A model generated the notes under the pieces. The model had not been told where the DNA came from and searched no databases. It saw nothing but the letters and a program-made list of their open reading frames with translations. 64,000 bases of DNA from Pedobacter sp. N36a (GTDB lineage: Bacteria; Bacteroidota; Bacteroidia; Sphingobacteriales; Sphingobacteriaceae): positions 485,963 to 549,962 of the forward strand of contig NZ_JACSZW010000003.1 of the NCBI RefSeq assembly GCF_014472395.1, in the 5' to 3' direction. Position numbers and translations under genes: made by a program. This document shows, in pieces, positions 17,675-27,719 of this stretch; position 1 is the stretch's first letter, and each line of letters opens with the position of its first letter.

Positions 17675-18418
17675 ATGAAATTATTAGAAGGAAAAACAGC
17701 ATTGATCACCGGTGCTTCAAAAGGAATCGGCCGTAAGATTGCGGAGAAATTTGCGGAGCAAGGTGCAAACGTTGCTTTTACTTACCTGTCTTCCGTTGAA
17801 AAAGGTGAGGCATTAGAGCAAGAGCTGCAAAGCTTCGGTACCAAAGTGAAAGGCTACCGCTCAGATGCTTCGAAATTTGCTGAAGCAGATCAATTGATCA
17901 ATGATGTTGTGGCCGACTTCGGTACTTTAGATATTGTAGTGAACAACGCAGGAATTACTAAAGATGGTTTACTAATGCGCATGAGCGAAGAAAACTGGGA
18001 TGATGTGATCAATGTAAACCTTAAATCTGTGTTTAACATTTCTAAAGCTGCTTCTAAAGTGATGATGAAAGCCCGTAAAGGTTCTATCATCAATATGAGC
18101 TCTGTAGTAGGTGTTCAAGGCAATGCGGGACAAGCGAATTATGCAGCTTCTAAAGCGGGTATCATCGGTTTTTCTAAATCTTTAGCGAAAGAACTGGGTT
18201 CACGTAACATTCGAACGAATGTGGTGGCGCCAGGTTTTATCCGTACAGAAATGACTGAGGTATTGGATCCTAAAGTAGTAAAAGGATGGGAAGAAGGAAT
18301 TCCTTTGAAAAGAGCAGGAGAGCCAGAAGATGTGGCAAATGTTTGCGTGTTTTTAGCTTCTGACATGAGTGCTTACGTAACAGGACAGGTATTGTCGGTT
18401 TGCGGAGGTATGTTGTAA
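17675..18418 (+). CDS. fabG: 3-oxoacyl-ACP reductase
   Basis: A 247-residue short-chain dehydrogenase that reduces 3-oxoacyl-ACP with NADPH in fatty acid elongation. The nucleotide motif TGASKGIG (about residues 12-19), NNAG (about 88-91), the catalytic serine in NMSSVVG and YAASK with the catalytic Tyr and Lys are intact, as is the C-terminal GGML. It lies 33 bases after aguA in the same direction and could be co-transcribed. Its length and lack of insertions fit FabG, though SDR paralogues with other substrates cannot be excluded. Confidence 0.9.
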   Translation: MKLLEGKTALITGASKGIGRKIAEKFAEQGANVAFTYLSSVEKGEALEQELQSFGTKVKGYRSDASKFAEADQLINDVVADFGTLDIVVNNAGITKDGLLMRMSEENWDDVINVNLKSVFNISKAASKVMMKARKGSIINMSSVVGVQGNAGQANYAASKAGIIGFSKSLAKELGSRNIRTNVVAPGFIRTEMTEVLDPKVVKGWEEGIPLKRAGEPEDVANVCVFLASDMSAYVTGQVLSVCGGML

Positions 18419-18450
18419 AGGTTTTCTTTTCGAAGCTCAAAATACTTTTA

Positions 18451-18533
18451 AAAAGGAGTATCGGTGTTCTGGCTGGAACCTTTTGCCTGAAAGGGCAAAA
18501 TTTCCTAGGCCTTCACACAGATACTCCTTTTTT
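18451..18533 (+). terminator. Long compound hairpin ending in a T-run (terminator or structured RNA)
   Basis: One 81-base imperfect stem-loop. Outer arms AAAAGGAGTATC and GATACTCCTTTT (12 bp) enclose GTGT/ACAC, GGC/GCC, GGAA/TTCC and a terminal TTTTGCC/GGCAAAA hairpin. It finishes in six T, so it can end fabG transcription. It is much longer than a usual terminator and may also be a small stable RNA. Confidence 0.65.
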
Positions 18534-18582
18534 GTGCGTAAAAATCTGTAAGGTGATGGGCTTTGCTGTTAAATAATTTGAT

Positions 18583-18614
18583 TTTGTTTTTTAAAAATTA
18601 GCATCTTAGCTTTA
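18583..18614 (+). promoter_or_regulatory. Promoter of the vWA-like gene (TTTG-N20-TAGCTTTA)
   Basis: TTTG at 18583-18586 and TAGCTTTA at 18607-18614 (one mismatch to TAnnTTTG) are 20 bases apart. The ATG at 18620 lies where transcription should start. Confidence 0.55.
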
Positions 18615-18619
18615 TACTT

Positions 18620-20704
18620 ATGGGCAATTCTTTTAATTTTTATACGATACTGACTTTGGTGGGCTGTCTTTTATTAGGACTGCTGTTTGCTTATGTCGCT
18701 TATCGTAAAACTGCGCATTTGGATCCCAGATTGCGAGGCTTTCTGGCTTCATTGAGGGCGGTTGTGGTGGCGGTGATTTGTGCCCTGCTGTTTTTGCCAT
18801 TGATGAAGCGTTTAAGTTATCAGCTGGAGAAACCATCGATCATTATTGCGCAGGACAATTCGCTTTCTGTAGACCATGTGCAGCCAGCCGGTTTTAACAA
18901 ACAGCAGTATGAAGCGGACTTACAGAAATTAAGGGACCAACTCTCCGGAAACTATGAGGTAAAAGTTTATCATTTTAGTGATAGTGTAAAAACAGGCTTT
19001 GATTTTAGTAATAAAGGCAAGCTGAGCAACGCTACGGTGCTGTTTAACCGATTAAATGATGAATACCTGAATAGGAACGTCGGTGCGATCATTATGGCCT
19101 CAGACGGCATCTTTAATCGTGGTGGGAGTCCGTTGTATGATTTAAACAAATTAAAAGCACCAGTATACACCATCGCTTTGGGAGATACGATTCCAAAACG
19201 AGATCTGAGGGTAGCAAATGTGAACCACAATAACCTGGTTTATCTTAACAATGATTTTACGATAGAAGTGCAGGTTGAGGCTTTTGAAAGTAAGGGCGAA
19301 CTGGCAAAATTGAAAGTATTTGAAAACGGGAAACAGGTAGCGGAGCAGCCGGTGTCCATCAGCAGCAATGCTTTTGCGGCTTCGATTCCCGTAAAACTGA
19401 AGGCCAATAAATTGGGTTTGCAAAAATATATGGTTCAGCTGAGCCCATTGGCCAATGAGGTATCAGAGAAAAACAATACACAGCAGATTTTTATAGAGGT
19501 GATCGATGCAGGTCAGAAGGTACTGATTGCTTCCGGTGGGGTACATCCAGACCTCACGGTGATCAGGCAGGCATTGAGTGCCAATAAAAATTATGAGCTA
19601 AAAGTGGTTGTAGGAGAGGACTTAAACGGACTGAATCCGAATGATTATGGTTTATTGATCTTATATCAATTGCCGGATGTGCAGCGAACAGGAGCTGCTT
19701 TTATGGGTAAATTGCAGCAGAGCACTGTTCCGGCCTGGTATATTGTTGGGGCACAATCGGATATTAACCGCTTTAATGCGCTGCAAAAATTGGTCAGCAT
19801 TAATGGAGCCAACAGTGCAATTCAGGAAGCTTTTCCTACTGTGAATACAGCTTTTACGACTTTCGATATTGATGCGGCTGCCGCTAAAGTAATCAATGAT
19901 TTTGATCCATTACTGGCTCCTTTTGGCCAGGTGGTGATCAATGGAACTGGCTTTGTAGCTTTGAAACAGCGGATCGGAAAAATTAAAACGGAGGCGCCTC
20001 TGTTATTTTTTGTGAATGACAATGGCCGCAAAGGCGGTTACCTGATCGGGGAAGGGCTATGGCGCTGGAAATTATCAGCAGCAAAAGATGGTTTGACGAC
20101 CCCGGTATTGGACGATCTGATTGCTAAAACAGTGCAATATCTGGCAGTGAAAGATGATAAGCGTAAGTTCAAAGTCTACCCTTCAAAAAGCACTTTTGAA
20201 GAAAATGAGCATGTATTGATCAATGCGGTGCTGTACAATGATAGCTACGCAGCAATGAATACACCAGAGGTGAGCCTGCAGTTAAAAAATGAAGAAGGAA
20301 AGGTTTATAATTTTCTTTTTTCAAGAACAGCGGCTGGTTATCAGCTGGATGCGGGGATGTTACCTGCGGGGAATTACACGTTTACAGCCAGCACTACACT
20401 CGGCGACAAGAAACATCAGGTTCAGGGGGCTTTCTATGTGAACGCGATGATTGCTGAATATCAGCAAACCATTGCCAACCACCAATTGCTGAATAGTATG
20501 GCTGTCCAGACCAATGGAAAGCTATATATGCCTTCAGATCTTTTGAAAATCCAGCAGGATATTGAAAAGAACGAAAACATTAAAACGCTGAGTTATGAAG
20601 AGCTGAAATATGAAGCCCTGATAAATTTTAAATGGTTGTTTGCGATGATCATCTTATTGCTTAGCTTGGAGTGGTTTTTCAGAAAGAGAAACGGCGAAAT
20701 TTAA
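18620..20704 (+). CDS. vWA-like membrane protein of unknown function
   Basis: A 694-residue protein with two N-terminal membrane segments (about residues 8-27 and 44-62), a large extracytoplasmic or cytoplasmic middle part and a C-terminal membrane segment (about 671-688) ending RKRNGEI. Right after the second segment comes IIIAQDNSLSVD, a DxSxS metal-site motif of von Willebrand A folds. The arrangement of paired N-terminal helices, vWA-like domain and C-terminal helix resembles BatA/B-like and glutamine-amidotransferase-like membrane proteins common in Bacteroidota. Function is unknown. It has its own promoter and is followed 12 bases later by the TRIC gene, so the two probably form an operon. 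Confidence 0.75.
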   Translation: MGNSFNFYTILTLVGCLLLGLLFAYVAYRKTAHLDPRLRGFLASLRAVVVAVICALLFLPLMKRLSYQLEKPSIIIAQDNSLSVDHVQPAGFNKQQYEADLQKLRDQLSGNYEVKVYHFSDSVKTGFDFSNKGKLSNATVLFNRLNDEYLNRNVGAIIMASDGIFNRGGSPLYDLNKLKAPVYTIALGDTIPKRDLRVANVNHNNLVYLNNDFTIEVQVEAFESKGELAKLKVFENGKQVAEQPVSISSNAFAASIPVKLKANKLGLQKYMVQLSPLANEVSEKNNTQQIFIEVIDAGQKVLIASGGVHPDLTVIRQALSANKNYELKVVVGEDLNGLNPNDYGLLILYQLPDVQRTGAAFMGKLQQSTVPAWYIVGAQSDINRFNALQKLVSINGANSAIQEAFPTVNTAFTTFDIDAAAAKVINDFDPLLAPFGQVVINGTGFVALKQRIGKIKTEAPLLFFVNDNGRKGGYLIGEGLWRWKLSAAKDGLTTPVLDDLIAKTVQYLAVKDDKRKFKVYPSKSTFEENEHVLINAVLYNDSYAAMNTPEVSLQLKNEEGKVYNFLFSRTAAGYQLDAGMLPAGNYTFTASTTLGDKKHQVQGAFYVNAMIAEYQQTIANHQLLNSMAVQTNGKLYMPSDLLKIQQDIEKNENIKTLSYEELKYEALINFKWLFAMIILLLSLEWFFRKRNGEI

Positions 20705-20716
20705 TTCCCACAGGAT

Positions 20717-21328
20717 ATGCAGATTGGTACAATGGAAACCATTGAGGTATTGGGTACGGTTGCCTTTGCAATCTCGGGCTCTTTTGCGGCTATGCAACGC
20801 AGACTCGATCCTTTTGGCGTGCTAATTATCGCATTCGTGACTTCCATTGGAGGCGGTACAGTAAGGGATATGCTGCTGGGCGATACACCGGTGGCCTGGA
20901 TGCGGGATATCAATTATTGTCTGCTGATTTTGTTCACTTCTCTGGCGACTATTTTCTTTAAAACGCACATCAGAAAATTTAAAATTACACTATTCCTGTT
21001 TGATTCCCTTGGATTGGGCTTATTTACCATGCTGGGTATTCAAAAAGGGATTGCATTTGGATTGAGTCCAGGGATCTGTATCGCATTAGGAACTATTACC
21101 GGATGTTTCGGTGGGGTGATCAGAGATACGTTCTTAAATACGATCCCATTGATTTTCCGAAAGGAGATCTACGCCACTGCCTGTATTTTGGGCGGCTCTC
21201 TCTATTTTGGACTCAAGCATTTTAAAATGGAAGATGATATGGCCAATATCTCCGTGATTGCCTTTATCTTTATATTCAGGGTGGTAGTGGTCAAATACAA
21301 ACTCACCCTGCCTAAATTCGGGTATTAG
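20717..21328 (+). CDS. Trimeric intracellular cation (TRIC) channel family protein
   Basis: A 203-residue membrane protein with about seven hydrophobic segments and the internal duplication typical of bacterial TRIC homologues (YicG/YadS, formerly UPF0126). The glycine-rich kink motifs appear twice: IGGGTVRDMLLGDTP and FGGVIRDTFLNTIP. Bacterial TRIC proteins form trimeric, potassium-conducting pores; in vivo roles are poorly known. An internal ATG five codons in is an alternative start. Its last four bases overlap the convergent FtsB-like gene. Confidence 0.88.
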   Translation: MQIGTMETIEVLGTVAFAISGSFAAMQRRLDPFGVLIIAFVTSIGGGTVRDMLLGDTPVAWMRDINYCLLILFTSLATIFFKTHIRKFKITLFLFDSLGLGLFTMLGIQKGIAFGLSPGICIALGTITGCFGGVIRDTFLNTIPLIFRKEIYATACILGGSLYFGLKHFKMEDDMANISVIAFIFIFRVVVVKYKLTLPKFGY

Positions 21329-21624
21329 TTCTTAGGCGCTTCTTTTACAATCACAAAAACATCCTCATTGTCTTTCTTCATGAAGTATTTCTCGCGTGCA
21401 AACTTCTCTGCCATGTTTAAATTGGTGCTGAGTTCGCTCAAGTCTTTCTTTACCTGCGCAGTCTCCTTTTCATAGAAATCCTTTTCTTCCTGAAGTTTGT
21501 GCACCTCAGACCGGAATTCGTATTGAGATACCATGTCATTCCTGTCGAAAAACAACATCCACACGATAAAGGCCGCCACAGACAGGAAGTATTTATTGCG
21601 TATAAGTTCCAGTAAACGTTCCAT
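21325..21624 (-). CDS. FtsB/DivIC-like septum formation initiator
   Basis: A 99-residue bitopic protein. A short cytoplasmic N-terminus and one membrane helix (about residues 11-28) precede a coiled coil (about 35-70) and a C-terminal KFAREKYFMKKDNEDVFVI segment, the hallmark of the family. FtsB/DivIC joins FtsL and FtsQ/DivIB in the divisome. Its closeness to enolase is a conserved arrangement in many bacteria, including E. coli (eno near ftsB), which supports the call. Confidence 0.88.
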   Translation of the reverse strand: MERLLELIRNKYFLSVAAFIVWMLFFDRNDMVSQYEFRSEVHKLQEEKDFYEKETAQVKKDLSELSTNLNMAEKFAREKYFMKKDNEDVFVIVKEAPKN

Positions 21625-21932
21625 GATACAAAGATATAAAGATATGAAAGTACAAACCTATGAAAATATGAACATAATGTGCATAAGAATGTGATAAACC
21701 CGGAAAAACAAAAGCCGGCAGCCTTAAAAACAATAAAAACATCCGAAGGTTTAACGCTCCGGATGTCCTATGGTATGATTTGCAGTTTTTTTTACATGCG
21801 CACAAAATAAAGGTCATTTGAGTACCCATAAATCTTTTCTTCAAAAGATTTTGAGGACGAAAAGAATTATTTTGTTCAGCAATCCTGCTAAAAACAATGT
21901 AATCCAGCCGAAAGGCTGATGATTCTATTCAA
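21625..21932. other. 308-base spacer between the FtsB-like gene and eno
   Basis: Apart from the terminator hairpin at 21739-21766 it holds only AT-rich sequence. No credible gene or second structure was seen. Confidence 0.5.
21739..21766 (-). terminator. Probable eno terminator
   Basis: On the minus strand ACATCCG and CGGATGT form a 7-bp stem followed by TTTTTATTGTTTTT. It lies about 170 bases past the eno stop and before the FtsB-like gene. Confidence 0.6.
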
Positions 21933-23240
<1,308 letters not shown>

Positions 23241-23292
23241 TTATTTTGTTAGTCAGCCTTAGTGTAAATCTTACAATTACTATGGCGATATC

Positions 23293-23300
23293 CAAAGTTA
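23293..23300 (-). promoter_or_regulatory. -7 box of eno
   Basis: The minus strand reads TAACTTTG, matching TAnnTTTG, and predicts a leader of about 58 nt before the eno ATG. Confidence 0.5.
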
Positions 23301-23314
23301 AAAATTAAACACAA

Positions 23315-23345
23315 AAAAGCCGTAATTAATTTAATTACGGCTTTT
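23315..23345 (-). terminator. Terminator of the aquaporin locus
   Basis: A perfect 15-bp palindrome (arms AAAAGCCGTAATTAA and its complement around one base) runs straight into T-rich sequence on the minus strand, 46 bases past the aquaporin stop. Confidence 0.85.
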
Positions 23346-23390
23346 AAAATGTTATATAATTAGTTTATAGCGACTTAAAAAAAGGATTAG

Positions 23391-24070
23391 TTATGGTTTA
23401 GCGGCAAAAATGGCTTTATAGACTAATCCGGCGAGTATGGTGCCAGCAATTGGGGCTGCCCAGAACAGCCATAATTGACTTACTGCTTCTCCACCTACAA
23501 ATAGCGCCTGACTGTTACTTCTGGCAGGATTTAAGTATTCGTCACAGGAATACTGATTAAATGGATTAGCGTTAAGCTCAATCCAATCGCCAAACCAGCA
23601 AAGCCTTTAGGAGCCCTGTCGTCTGTAGCGCCCAGAATAACGAGTAAAAAGATAAAGGTCATGACTACCTCACAAACAAGTGCGGCAACCATGCTGTACT
23701 TGCCGGGCGAATGTTCTCCGTAACCGTTCGTTGCAAAAGTCCCGATTTCGCTGCCATTGCCTGTAGCGATCACATAGAGTACAGCTGCGGCTAAAATGCC
23801 GCCTAAAACTTGTGAAATGAGGTAAGGAATCAAGTCTTTGCCATCAAAACGGCCGCCCATCCATAATCCTACGGATACAGCAGGATTAAAGTGTCCACCT
23901 GAGATGTGGCCAACAGCATAAGCCATTGTCAATACCGTTAAGCCAAAAGCCAGGGCAACGCCTAGGAAGCCGATGCCGGCGCCGGGAAAATTTCAGGCCA
24001 GTACGGCGCTTCCGCAACCGCCAAGAACCAGCCAAAAGGTTCCAATAAATTCTGCAGCTAGTTTTTTCAT
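23391..24070 (-). pseudogene. aqpZ: Aquaporin Z, inactivated by a nonsense codon and a 4-base deletion
   Basis: Reading from the ATG at 24070 gives [20 protein letters not shown] and on to AVLA, then an in-frame TGA at 23995-23993 (codon 26). The same frame continues with [35 protein letters not shown] (first NPA motif) to IPVTNT, where TAA appears at 23533-23531. Shifting frame there restores [14 protein letters not shown] (second NPA) and the C-terminus [11 protein letters not shown] to FAAKP. The locus is 680 bases; adding four at the shift gives 684, or 227 codons, the usual AqpZ length. Two independent lesions argue for a dead gene rather than one sequencing error. A shorter product from internal starts would lack helix 1 and helix 6. 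Confidence 0.88.
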
Positions 24071-24395
24071 TTTTTTAAAGATTTTTGTTGTTCGTTAATT
24101 TATAAGGAAATTACTAACATGTTTTTAATATTCCTAATAGGATTATTTTAGTGATAAAAGGTTGAGGTTCAGCTGGCTATTGCCTTTATTTTTCTTTATG
24201 GCAGGGCCGTTTTTTTGCTTTTTTTGAGCTTATTCTGGTGATGGATTTAGGAGAATTCAGCTTGAAATTATTGCATATTTTTGCCTTGCTCCGACAGGTT
24301 TACTCACAAAAAAAGCGTTCCCCCTTTCGGAAGAACGCTGAGTATGTTTTATTTTGAAAAGATTTGAAAATCTGTTTTTAGATTTTACAGGTCAG
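24071..24395. other. 325-base spacer upstream of the aquaporin pseudogene
   Basis: It is AT-rich and holds only the ABC operon terminator at 24307-24339. No coding potential or repeat was recognised. Confidence 0.5.
24307..24339 (-). terminator. Terminator of the ABC-2 exporter operon
   Basis: On the minus strand AGCGTTC pairs with GAACGCT across a 12-base loop and is followed by at least seven T. It lies 57 bases past the permease stop. Confidence 0.85.
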
Positions 24396-25487
24396 TTATT
24401 CCCATTTAAATACTTTGACGGCTAGGGCATAAATTCCGATGCCCCATACGATCATGATCAGAATCTGGTGTTTTACATCCCATAGTCCTGCACCTTCAAA
24501 AGCAACTTTTCTCATCGCATCGTTTAAGTAGGTAAGTGGTAATGCTCTGCTGATGGGCTGTAACCATTCAGGGAAAGCATCAATAGAGAAAAAGGTACCC
24601 GACAATAAGAATTGCGGTAAGGTAATAATGTTGGAAATAGGAGGGATGGTACTTTCACTTTTAGCAATTCCTGAGACTACAAATCCAAAACCCATAAATA
24701 CGATCAGGCCGATGATGGCCAGGATCAACATATTGATGACGGTAATTGCGCCATTTACCAAAGTGAAATGGAAAAAGAAATGACCAATCATGATAATAAA
24801 TATGGCACCCAATAAAGCGAATCCGATTCTGGCAATTCCTTCACCAAAAACAATGCTGGATTTCCTCACTGGTGTGGCGAAAAAACGTTTGATCACTAAG
24901 GTCTGACGTAAATTGAAAAATACGAATGCAGTTCCGAATACGCCGGTACTCAATAGAGAGAAACCAAGCTGTCCAGGTAGAATAAAGTCGATGGTACGGT
25001 AAATACGGCCTTGTACAGTGCTCTCGTTCAATTCTGCCACAGTTGGCATCATATCTTTAGAATTTAAGTTGTACATCAGGTTATGGATCACTGATTTCAG
25101 GACATTCCCTTTATCTATAGAAGCGGAAGTATATTCCACCTTTGCTAGGTAGGCAGGTTTTTCTGCTGCATTTTTTTTCACGTGGATGAGGCCATCAATG
25201 CTGCCCTTCTCCAGGTCTGTTTTAATTTCTGCTGCATCTTTATCCCTGATCAGGTGTACTACCGGATTTTCTTCTAGTGCCACCATGATCGGATTGTGAA
25301 GGTCTGAACCTGGTGCAATGGCCAGATCTACTTTTATGCCCCCTTTGCCAAGAAATCCAAATACCAGGATAAAAACCAGTGGGAAAGCCAGTGTAAATAC
25401 CACGGCCGATGGGCTACGCATGATCGAACGGAAACTTGCTTTCGCAAGTGCCATGGTAGCTTTAGTATGATTGTAAGGTTTGCTCAT
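24396..25487 (-). CDS. ABC-2 type transporter permease
   Basis: A 363-residue inner membrane protein: one N-terminal helix (about residues 27-48), an extracytoplasmic domain (about 50-165), then five helices to the C-terminus. This is the ABC2_membrane_3 layout used by drug, lipid and gliding-type exporters. LLSGTFFSIDAFPEWLQPISRALPLTYLNDAMR is a typical ABC-2 signature region (about 300-332). It lies seven bases after the ATPase gene, with which it forms a complete exporter. The substrate is unknown. Confidence 0.88.
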   Translation of the reverse strand: MSKPYNHTKATMALAKASFRSIMRSPSAVVFTLAFPLVFILVFGFLGKGGIKVDLAIAPGSDLHNPIMVALEENPVVHLIRDKDAAEIKTDLEKGSIDGLIHVKKNAAEKPAYLAKVEYTSASIDKGNVLKSVIHNLMYNLNSKDMMPTVAELNESTVQGRIYRTIDFILPGQLGFSLLSTGVFGTAFVFFNLRQTLVIKRFFATPVRKSSIVFGEGIARIGFALLGAIFIIMIGHFFFHFTLVNGAITVINMLILAIIGLIVFMGFGFVVSGIAKSESTIPPISNIITLPQFLLSGTFFSIDAFPEWLQPISRALPLTYLNDAMRKVAFEGAGLWDVKHQILIMIVWGIGIYALAVKVFKWE

Positions 25488-25494
25488 GTTCTTA

Positions 25495-26265
25495 TTAATT
25501 GTCTTCGCGCCATTCTTTACCAGTCAGTTGGATGAAAACATCTTCGAGGTTGGCTTTCTTAACTTCTTTTTTTCTTTCAAAACCAGTATTGATCAACTGG
25601 TCTATCAGGTTGTCTGGCGTGTCTAATGCTATGATTTCTCCACGTTCTACAAAAGCAACGCGGTCGCACAATTGTTCTGCTTCATCCATATAATGCGTAG
25701 TGATAACTACGGTAGTCCCGTTTTTTCTGATCTCAATGATCAAGTCCCAAAGGTTACGTCTGGCCTGTGGATCCAAACCAGTAGTTGGCTCGTCCAGAAA
25801 GATAATTTTTGGGGCATTAATTAAGGTGGTGGCAATAGAAAATCGTTGTTTTTGTCCACCGGAAAGGGCTTTGTATTTGGCTTTCGCCTTGTCTTGCAGG
25901 TTCACCTTTTCCAGCATTTCCATCGGATTGATGTCTACGCCATATAGTCCGGAAAACAGCTCCATTAATTCCACCAGGTTTAAGTTAGGGTAGTATCCGG
26001 CAGCCTGTAACTGTACGCCAATGATTCTTTTGATCTTATTGGCTTCTTTATCGACATCATAACCATCCACTAGGATCTCTCCTGAAGTTTTCCCGCGAAG
26101 GGTTTCTATGATTTCTAAAGTGGTCGTTTTTCCGGCTCCATTCGGACCTAAAAGTCCAAAGATTTCGTTTTCATACACATCGAAGCTGATGCCTTGTACT
26201 GCGGTAAAGTCATCGTATTTTTTTACGAGATTCTTTACACTAATGATGGCATTGGTGTTGTCCAT
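25495..26265 (-). CDS. ABC transporter ATP-binding protein (ABC-2 exporter)
   Basis: A 256-residue ATPase. Walker A is GPNGAGKTT (about residues 38-46), signature LSGGQKQR, Walker B KIIFLDEPTTGLDPQ and the switch histidine in TTHYMDEAE. The sequence belongs to the CcmA/DrrA-like class paired with ABC-2 permeases. The next gene seven bases downstream is such a permease, so the two act as one exporter in the inner membrane. The ATG at 26265 begins MDNTNAIISVKNLVKKY, a normal start. Confidence 0.92.
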   Translation of the reverse strand: MDNTNAIISVKNLVKKYDDFTAVQGISFDVYENEIFGLLGPNGAGKTTTLEIIETLRGKTSGEILVDGYDVDKEANKIKRIIGVQLQAAGYYPNLNLVELMELFSGLYGVDINPMEMLEKVNLQDKAKAKYKALSGGQKQRFSIATTLINAPKIIFLDEPTTGLDPQARRNLWDLIIEIRKNGTTVVITTHYMDEAEQLCDRVAFVERGEIIALDTPDNLIDQLINTGFERKKEVKKANLEDVFIQLTGKEWREDN

Positions 26266-26278
26266 ACTATAAATGTAA

Positions 26279-26320
26279 GAAGGTTTAGAAGATTAGAAAA
26301 CCTAATCCTGCTAAACCTTC
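26279..26320 (-). terminator. Hairpin between carA and the ABC operon
   Basis: GAAGGTTTAG pairs with CTAAACCTTC (10 bp) and encloses a GATTAG/CTAATC inner stem. It lies 44 bases past the carA stop. The T-run after it on the minus strand is weak (TTACATTTATAG), so it may be a terminator or an attenuating structure ahead of the ABC genes. Confidence 0.55.
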
Positions 26321-26363
26321 GAATATAACGGTAAAATGATGTTTTGAAGAGAATTGTCTCTAA

Positions 26364-27476
26364 TTACCAGGCCAATTCGCCTTTGATCATCTCAATAAAA
26401 TCATCAAATAAGTAACGAGAGTCATGTGGACCTGGAGAAGACTCCGGGTGATATTGTACAGAAAATGCTTTTTTACCTTTCACACGAATACCTTCGATAC
26501 TTTGGTCGTTCAGGTTCAAGTGGGTGATCTCTACTTTATCAGATTTTTTCACCTCTTCAGCAATTACACCGAAACCATGGTTCTGAGAAGTTACTTCACA
26601 GTGGTTTTTGATGATATTTTTAACCGGGTGGTTTAATCCTCTGTGTCCGTTAAACATTTTCATGGTACCAATACCATTAGCTTCCGCTAATAACTGGTGA
26701 CCTAAGCAGATTCCGAACAATGGTTTATCGGCTGCAAGAATTTGTTTTACAGTGTCAATTGCATAAGGCATAGCAGATGGATCACCAGGGCCATTAGAGA
26801 TAAAATATCCGTCTGCACCCCATTTATTCATTTCTTCAAAGCTGGTTTTAGCTGGGAATACTTGAATAAAAATGTCTCTTTCATCGAAGTTACGAAGGAT
26901 ATTCTTTTTAATTCCAAGGTCTAGTGCTGCAATTTTATAAGTTGCATCTGGGTTGCCATAGAAATAAGGTTCTTTAGTAGATACCTGAGAAGATAATTCC
27001 AGACCGTCCATAGATGGAACTGCTGCTAATTTAGCTTTCAATTCTTCAAGATCTGTGATCTCTGAAGAGATGATGCCGTTCATTGCTCCTTTATTTCTGA
27101 TGTGACGCACTAGAGCACGAGTGTCAATATCTGAAATTCCTACAATGTTTTCATTCTGAAAATAGTCCTGAATAGATTCTGATGCTTCTTTACGGCTAAA
27201 TCCGATGTTGTAGTTTTTACAAACCAGACCTGCGATTTTGATGCTGTCAGACTCAATTTCTTCTCTGTGGATTCCATAATTCCCAATATGTGCATTGGTG
27301 GTAACCATGATCTGTCCGAAGTAAGAAGGATCAGTGAAAATTTCCTGATATCCAGTCATTCCTGTATTGAAACAGATTTCTCCGGTCGTTGTGCCGATTT
27401 TTCCCGCAGCTTTTCCGTAGTAAACGGTGCCATCAGCCAATAACAAGATTGCAGGTAACTTGGTGTAGTTAGTCAT
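26364..27476 (-). CDS. carA: Carbamoyl-phosphate synthase, small (glutaminase) subunit
   Basis: A 370-residue class I glutamine amidotransferase that supplies ammonia for carbamoyl phosphate in pyrimidine and arginine synthesis. The N-terminal CarA domain contains TGMTGYQEIFTDPSYFGQ. The C-terminal GATase domain has the nucleophile Cys in FGICLGHQ and the His-Glu pair in QYHPESSPGPHDS. Length is normal. The large subunit carB is not adjacent, so the gene seems to be transcribed alone from a promoter about 125 bases upstream. Confidence 0.96.
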   Translation of the reverse strand: MTNYTKLPAILLLADGTVYYGKAAGKIGTTTGEICFNTGMTGYQEIFTDPSYFGQIMVTTNAHIGNYGIHREEIESDSIKIAGLVCKNYNIGFSRKEASESIQDYFQNENIVGISDIDTRALVRHIRNKGAMNGIISSEITDLEELKAKLAAVPSMDGLELSSQVSTKEPYFYGNPDATYKIAALDLGIKKNILRNFDERDIFIQVFPAKTSFEEMNKWGADGYFISNGPGDPSAMPYAIDTVKQILAADKPLFGICLGHQLLAEANGIGTMKMFNGHRGLNHPVKNIIKNHCEVTSQNHGFGVIAEEVKKSDKVEITHLNLNDQSIEGIRVKGKKAFSVQYHPESSPGPHDSRYLFDDFIEMIKGELAW

Positions 27477-27597
27477 TGTGTGTATAAAAATGAGAAATTA
27501 TGGTGAAAAAAGAGAAAAACGATGGATCATGCGTGATTTTGATATCACTTCTGTAGTTAACAAATGTGCTGTTAAGTAACCCCTTCATTTCGGGATA

Positions 27598-27627
27598 CAA
27601 AGATACATTTTTGAGGTTTTAAATCAA
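27598..27627 (-). promoter_or_regulatory. carA promoter (TTG-N19-TATCTTTG)
   Basis: On the minus strand TTG (27627-27625) and TATCTTTG (27605-27598) are 19 bases apart. The leader of about 115 nt contains a TTAACA/TGTTAA hairpin (27557-27575) and a GTGAT/ATCAC hairpin. These could serve regulation, but no known pyrimidine riboswitch or PyrR site was recognised. Confidence 0.6.
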
Positions 27628-27688
27628 GGATTTTTTTCACATTCTGTCACAAAAACAATTAAACTCATTTTATTTCAGATGTAAAAAG

Positions 27689-27696
27689 TAATTTTG
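27689..27696 (+). promoter_or_regulatory. -7 box of panB
   Basis: TAATTTTG matches TAnnTTTG, 23 bases before the panB ATG. Confidence 0.5.
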
Positions 27697-27719
27697 CCCA
27701 AATTAAAATATAAAAAAAG

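Noticed and set aside
23993..23995. TGA in the aquaporin as selenocysteine
   Set aside because: No selenocysteine element is visible, aquaporins are not selenoproteins, and a second frameshift lesion is present.
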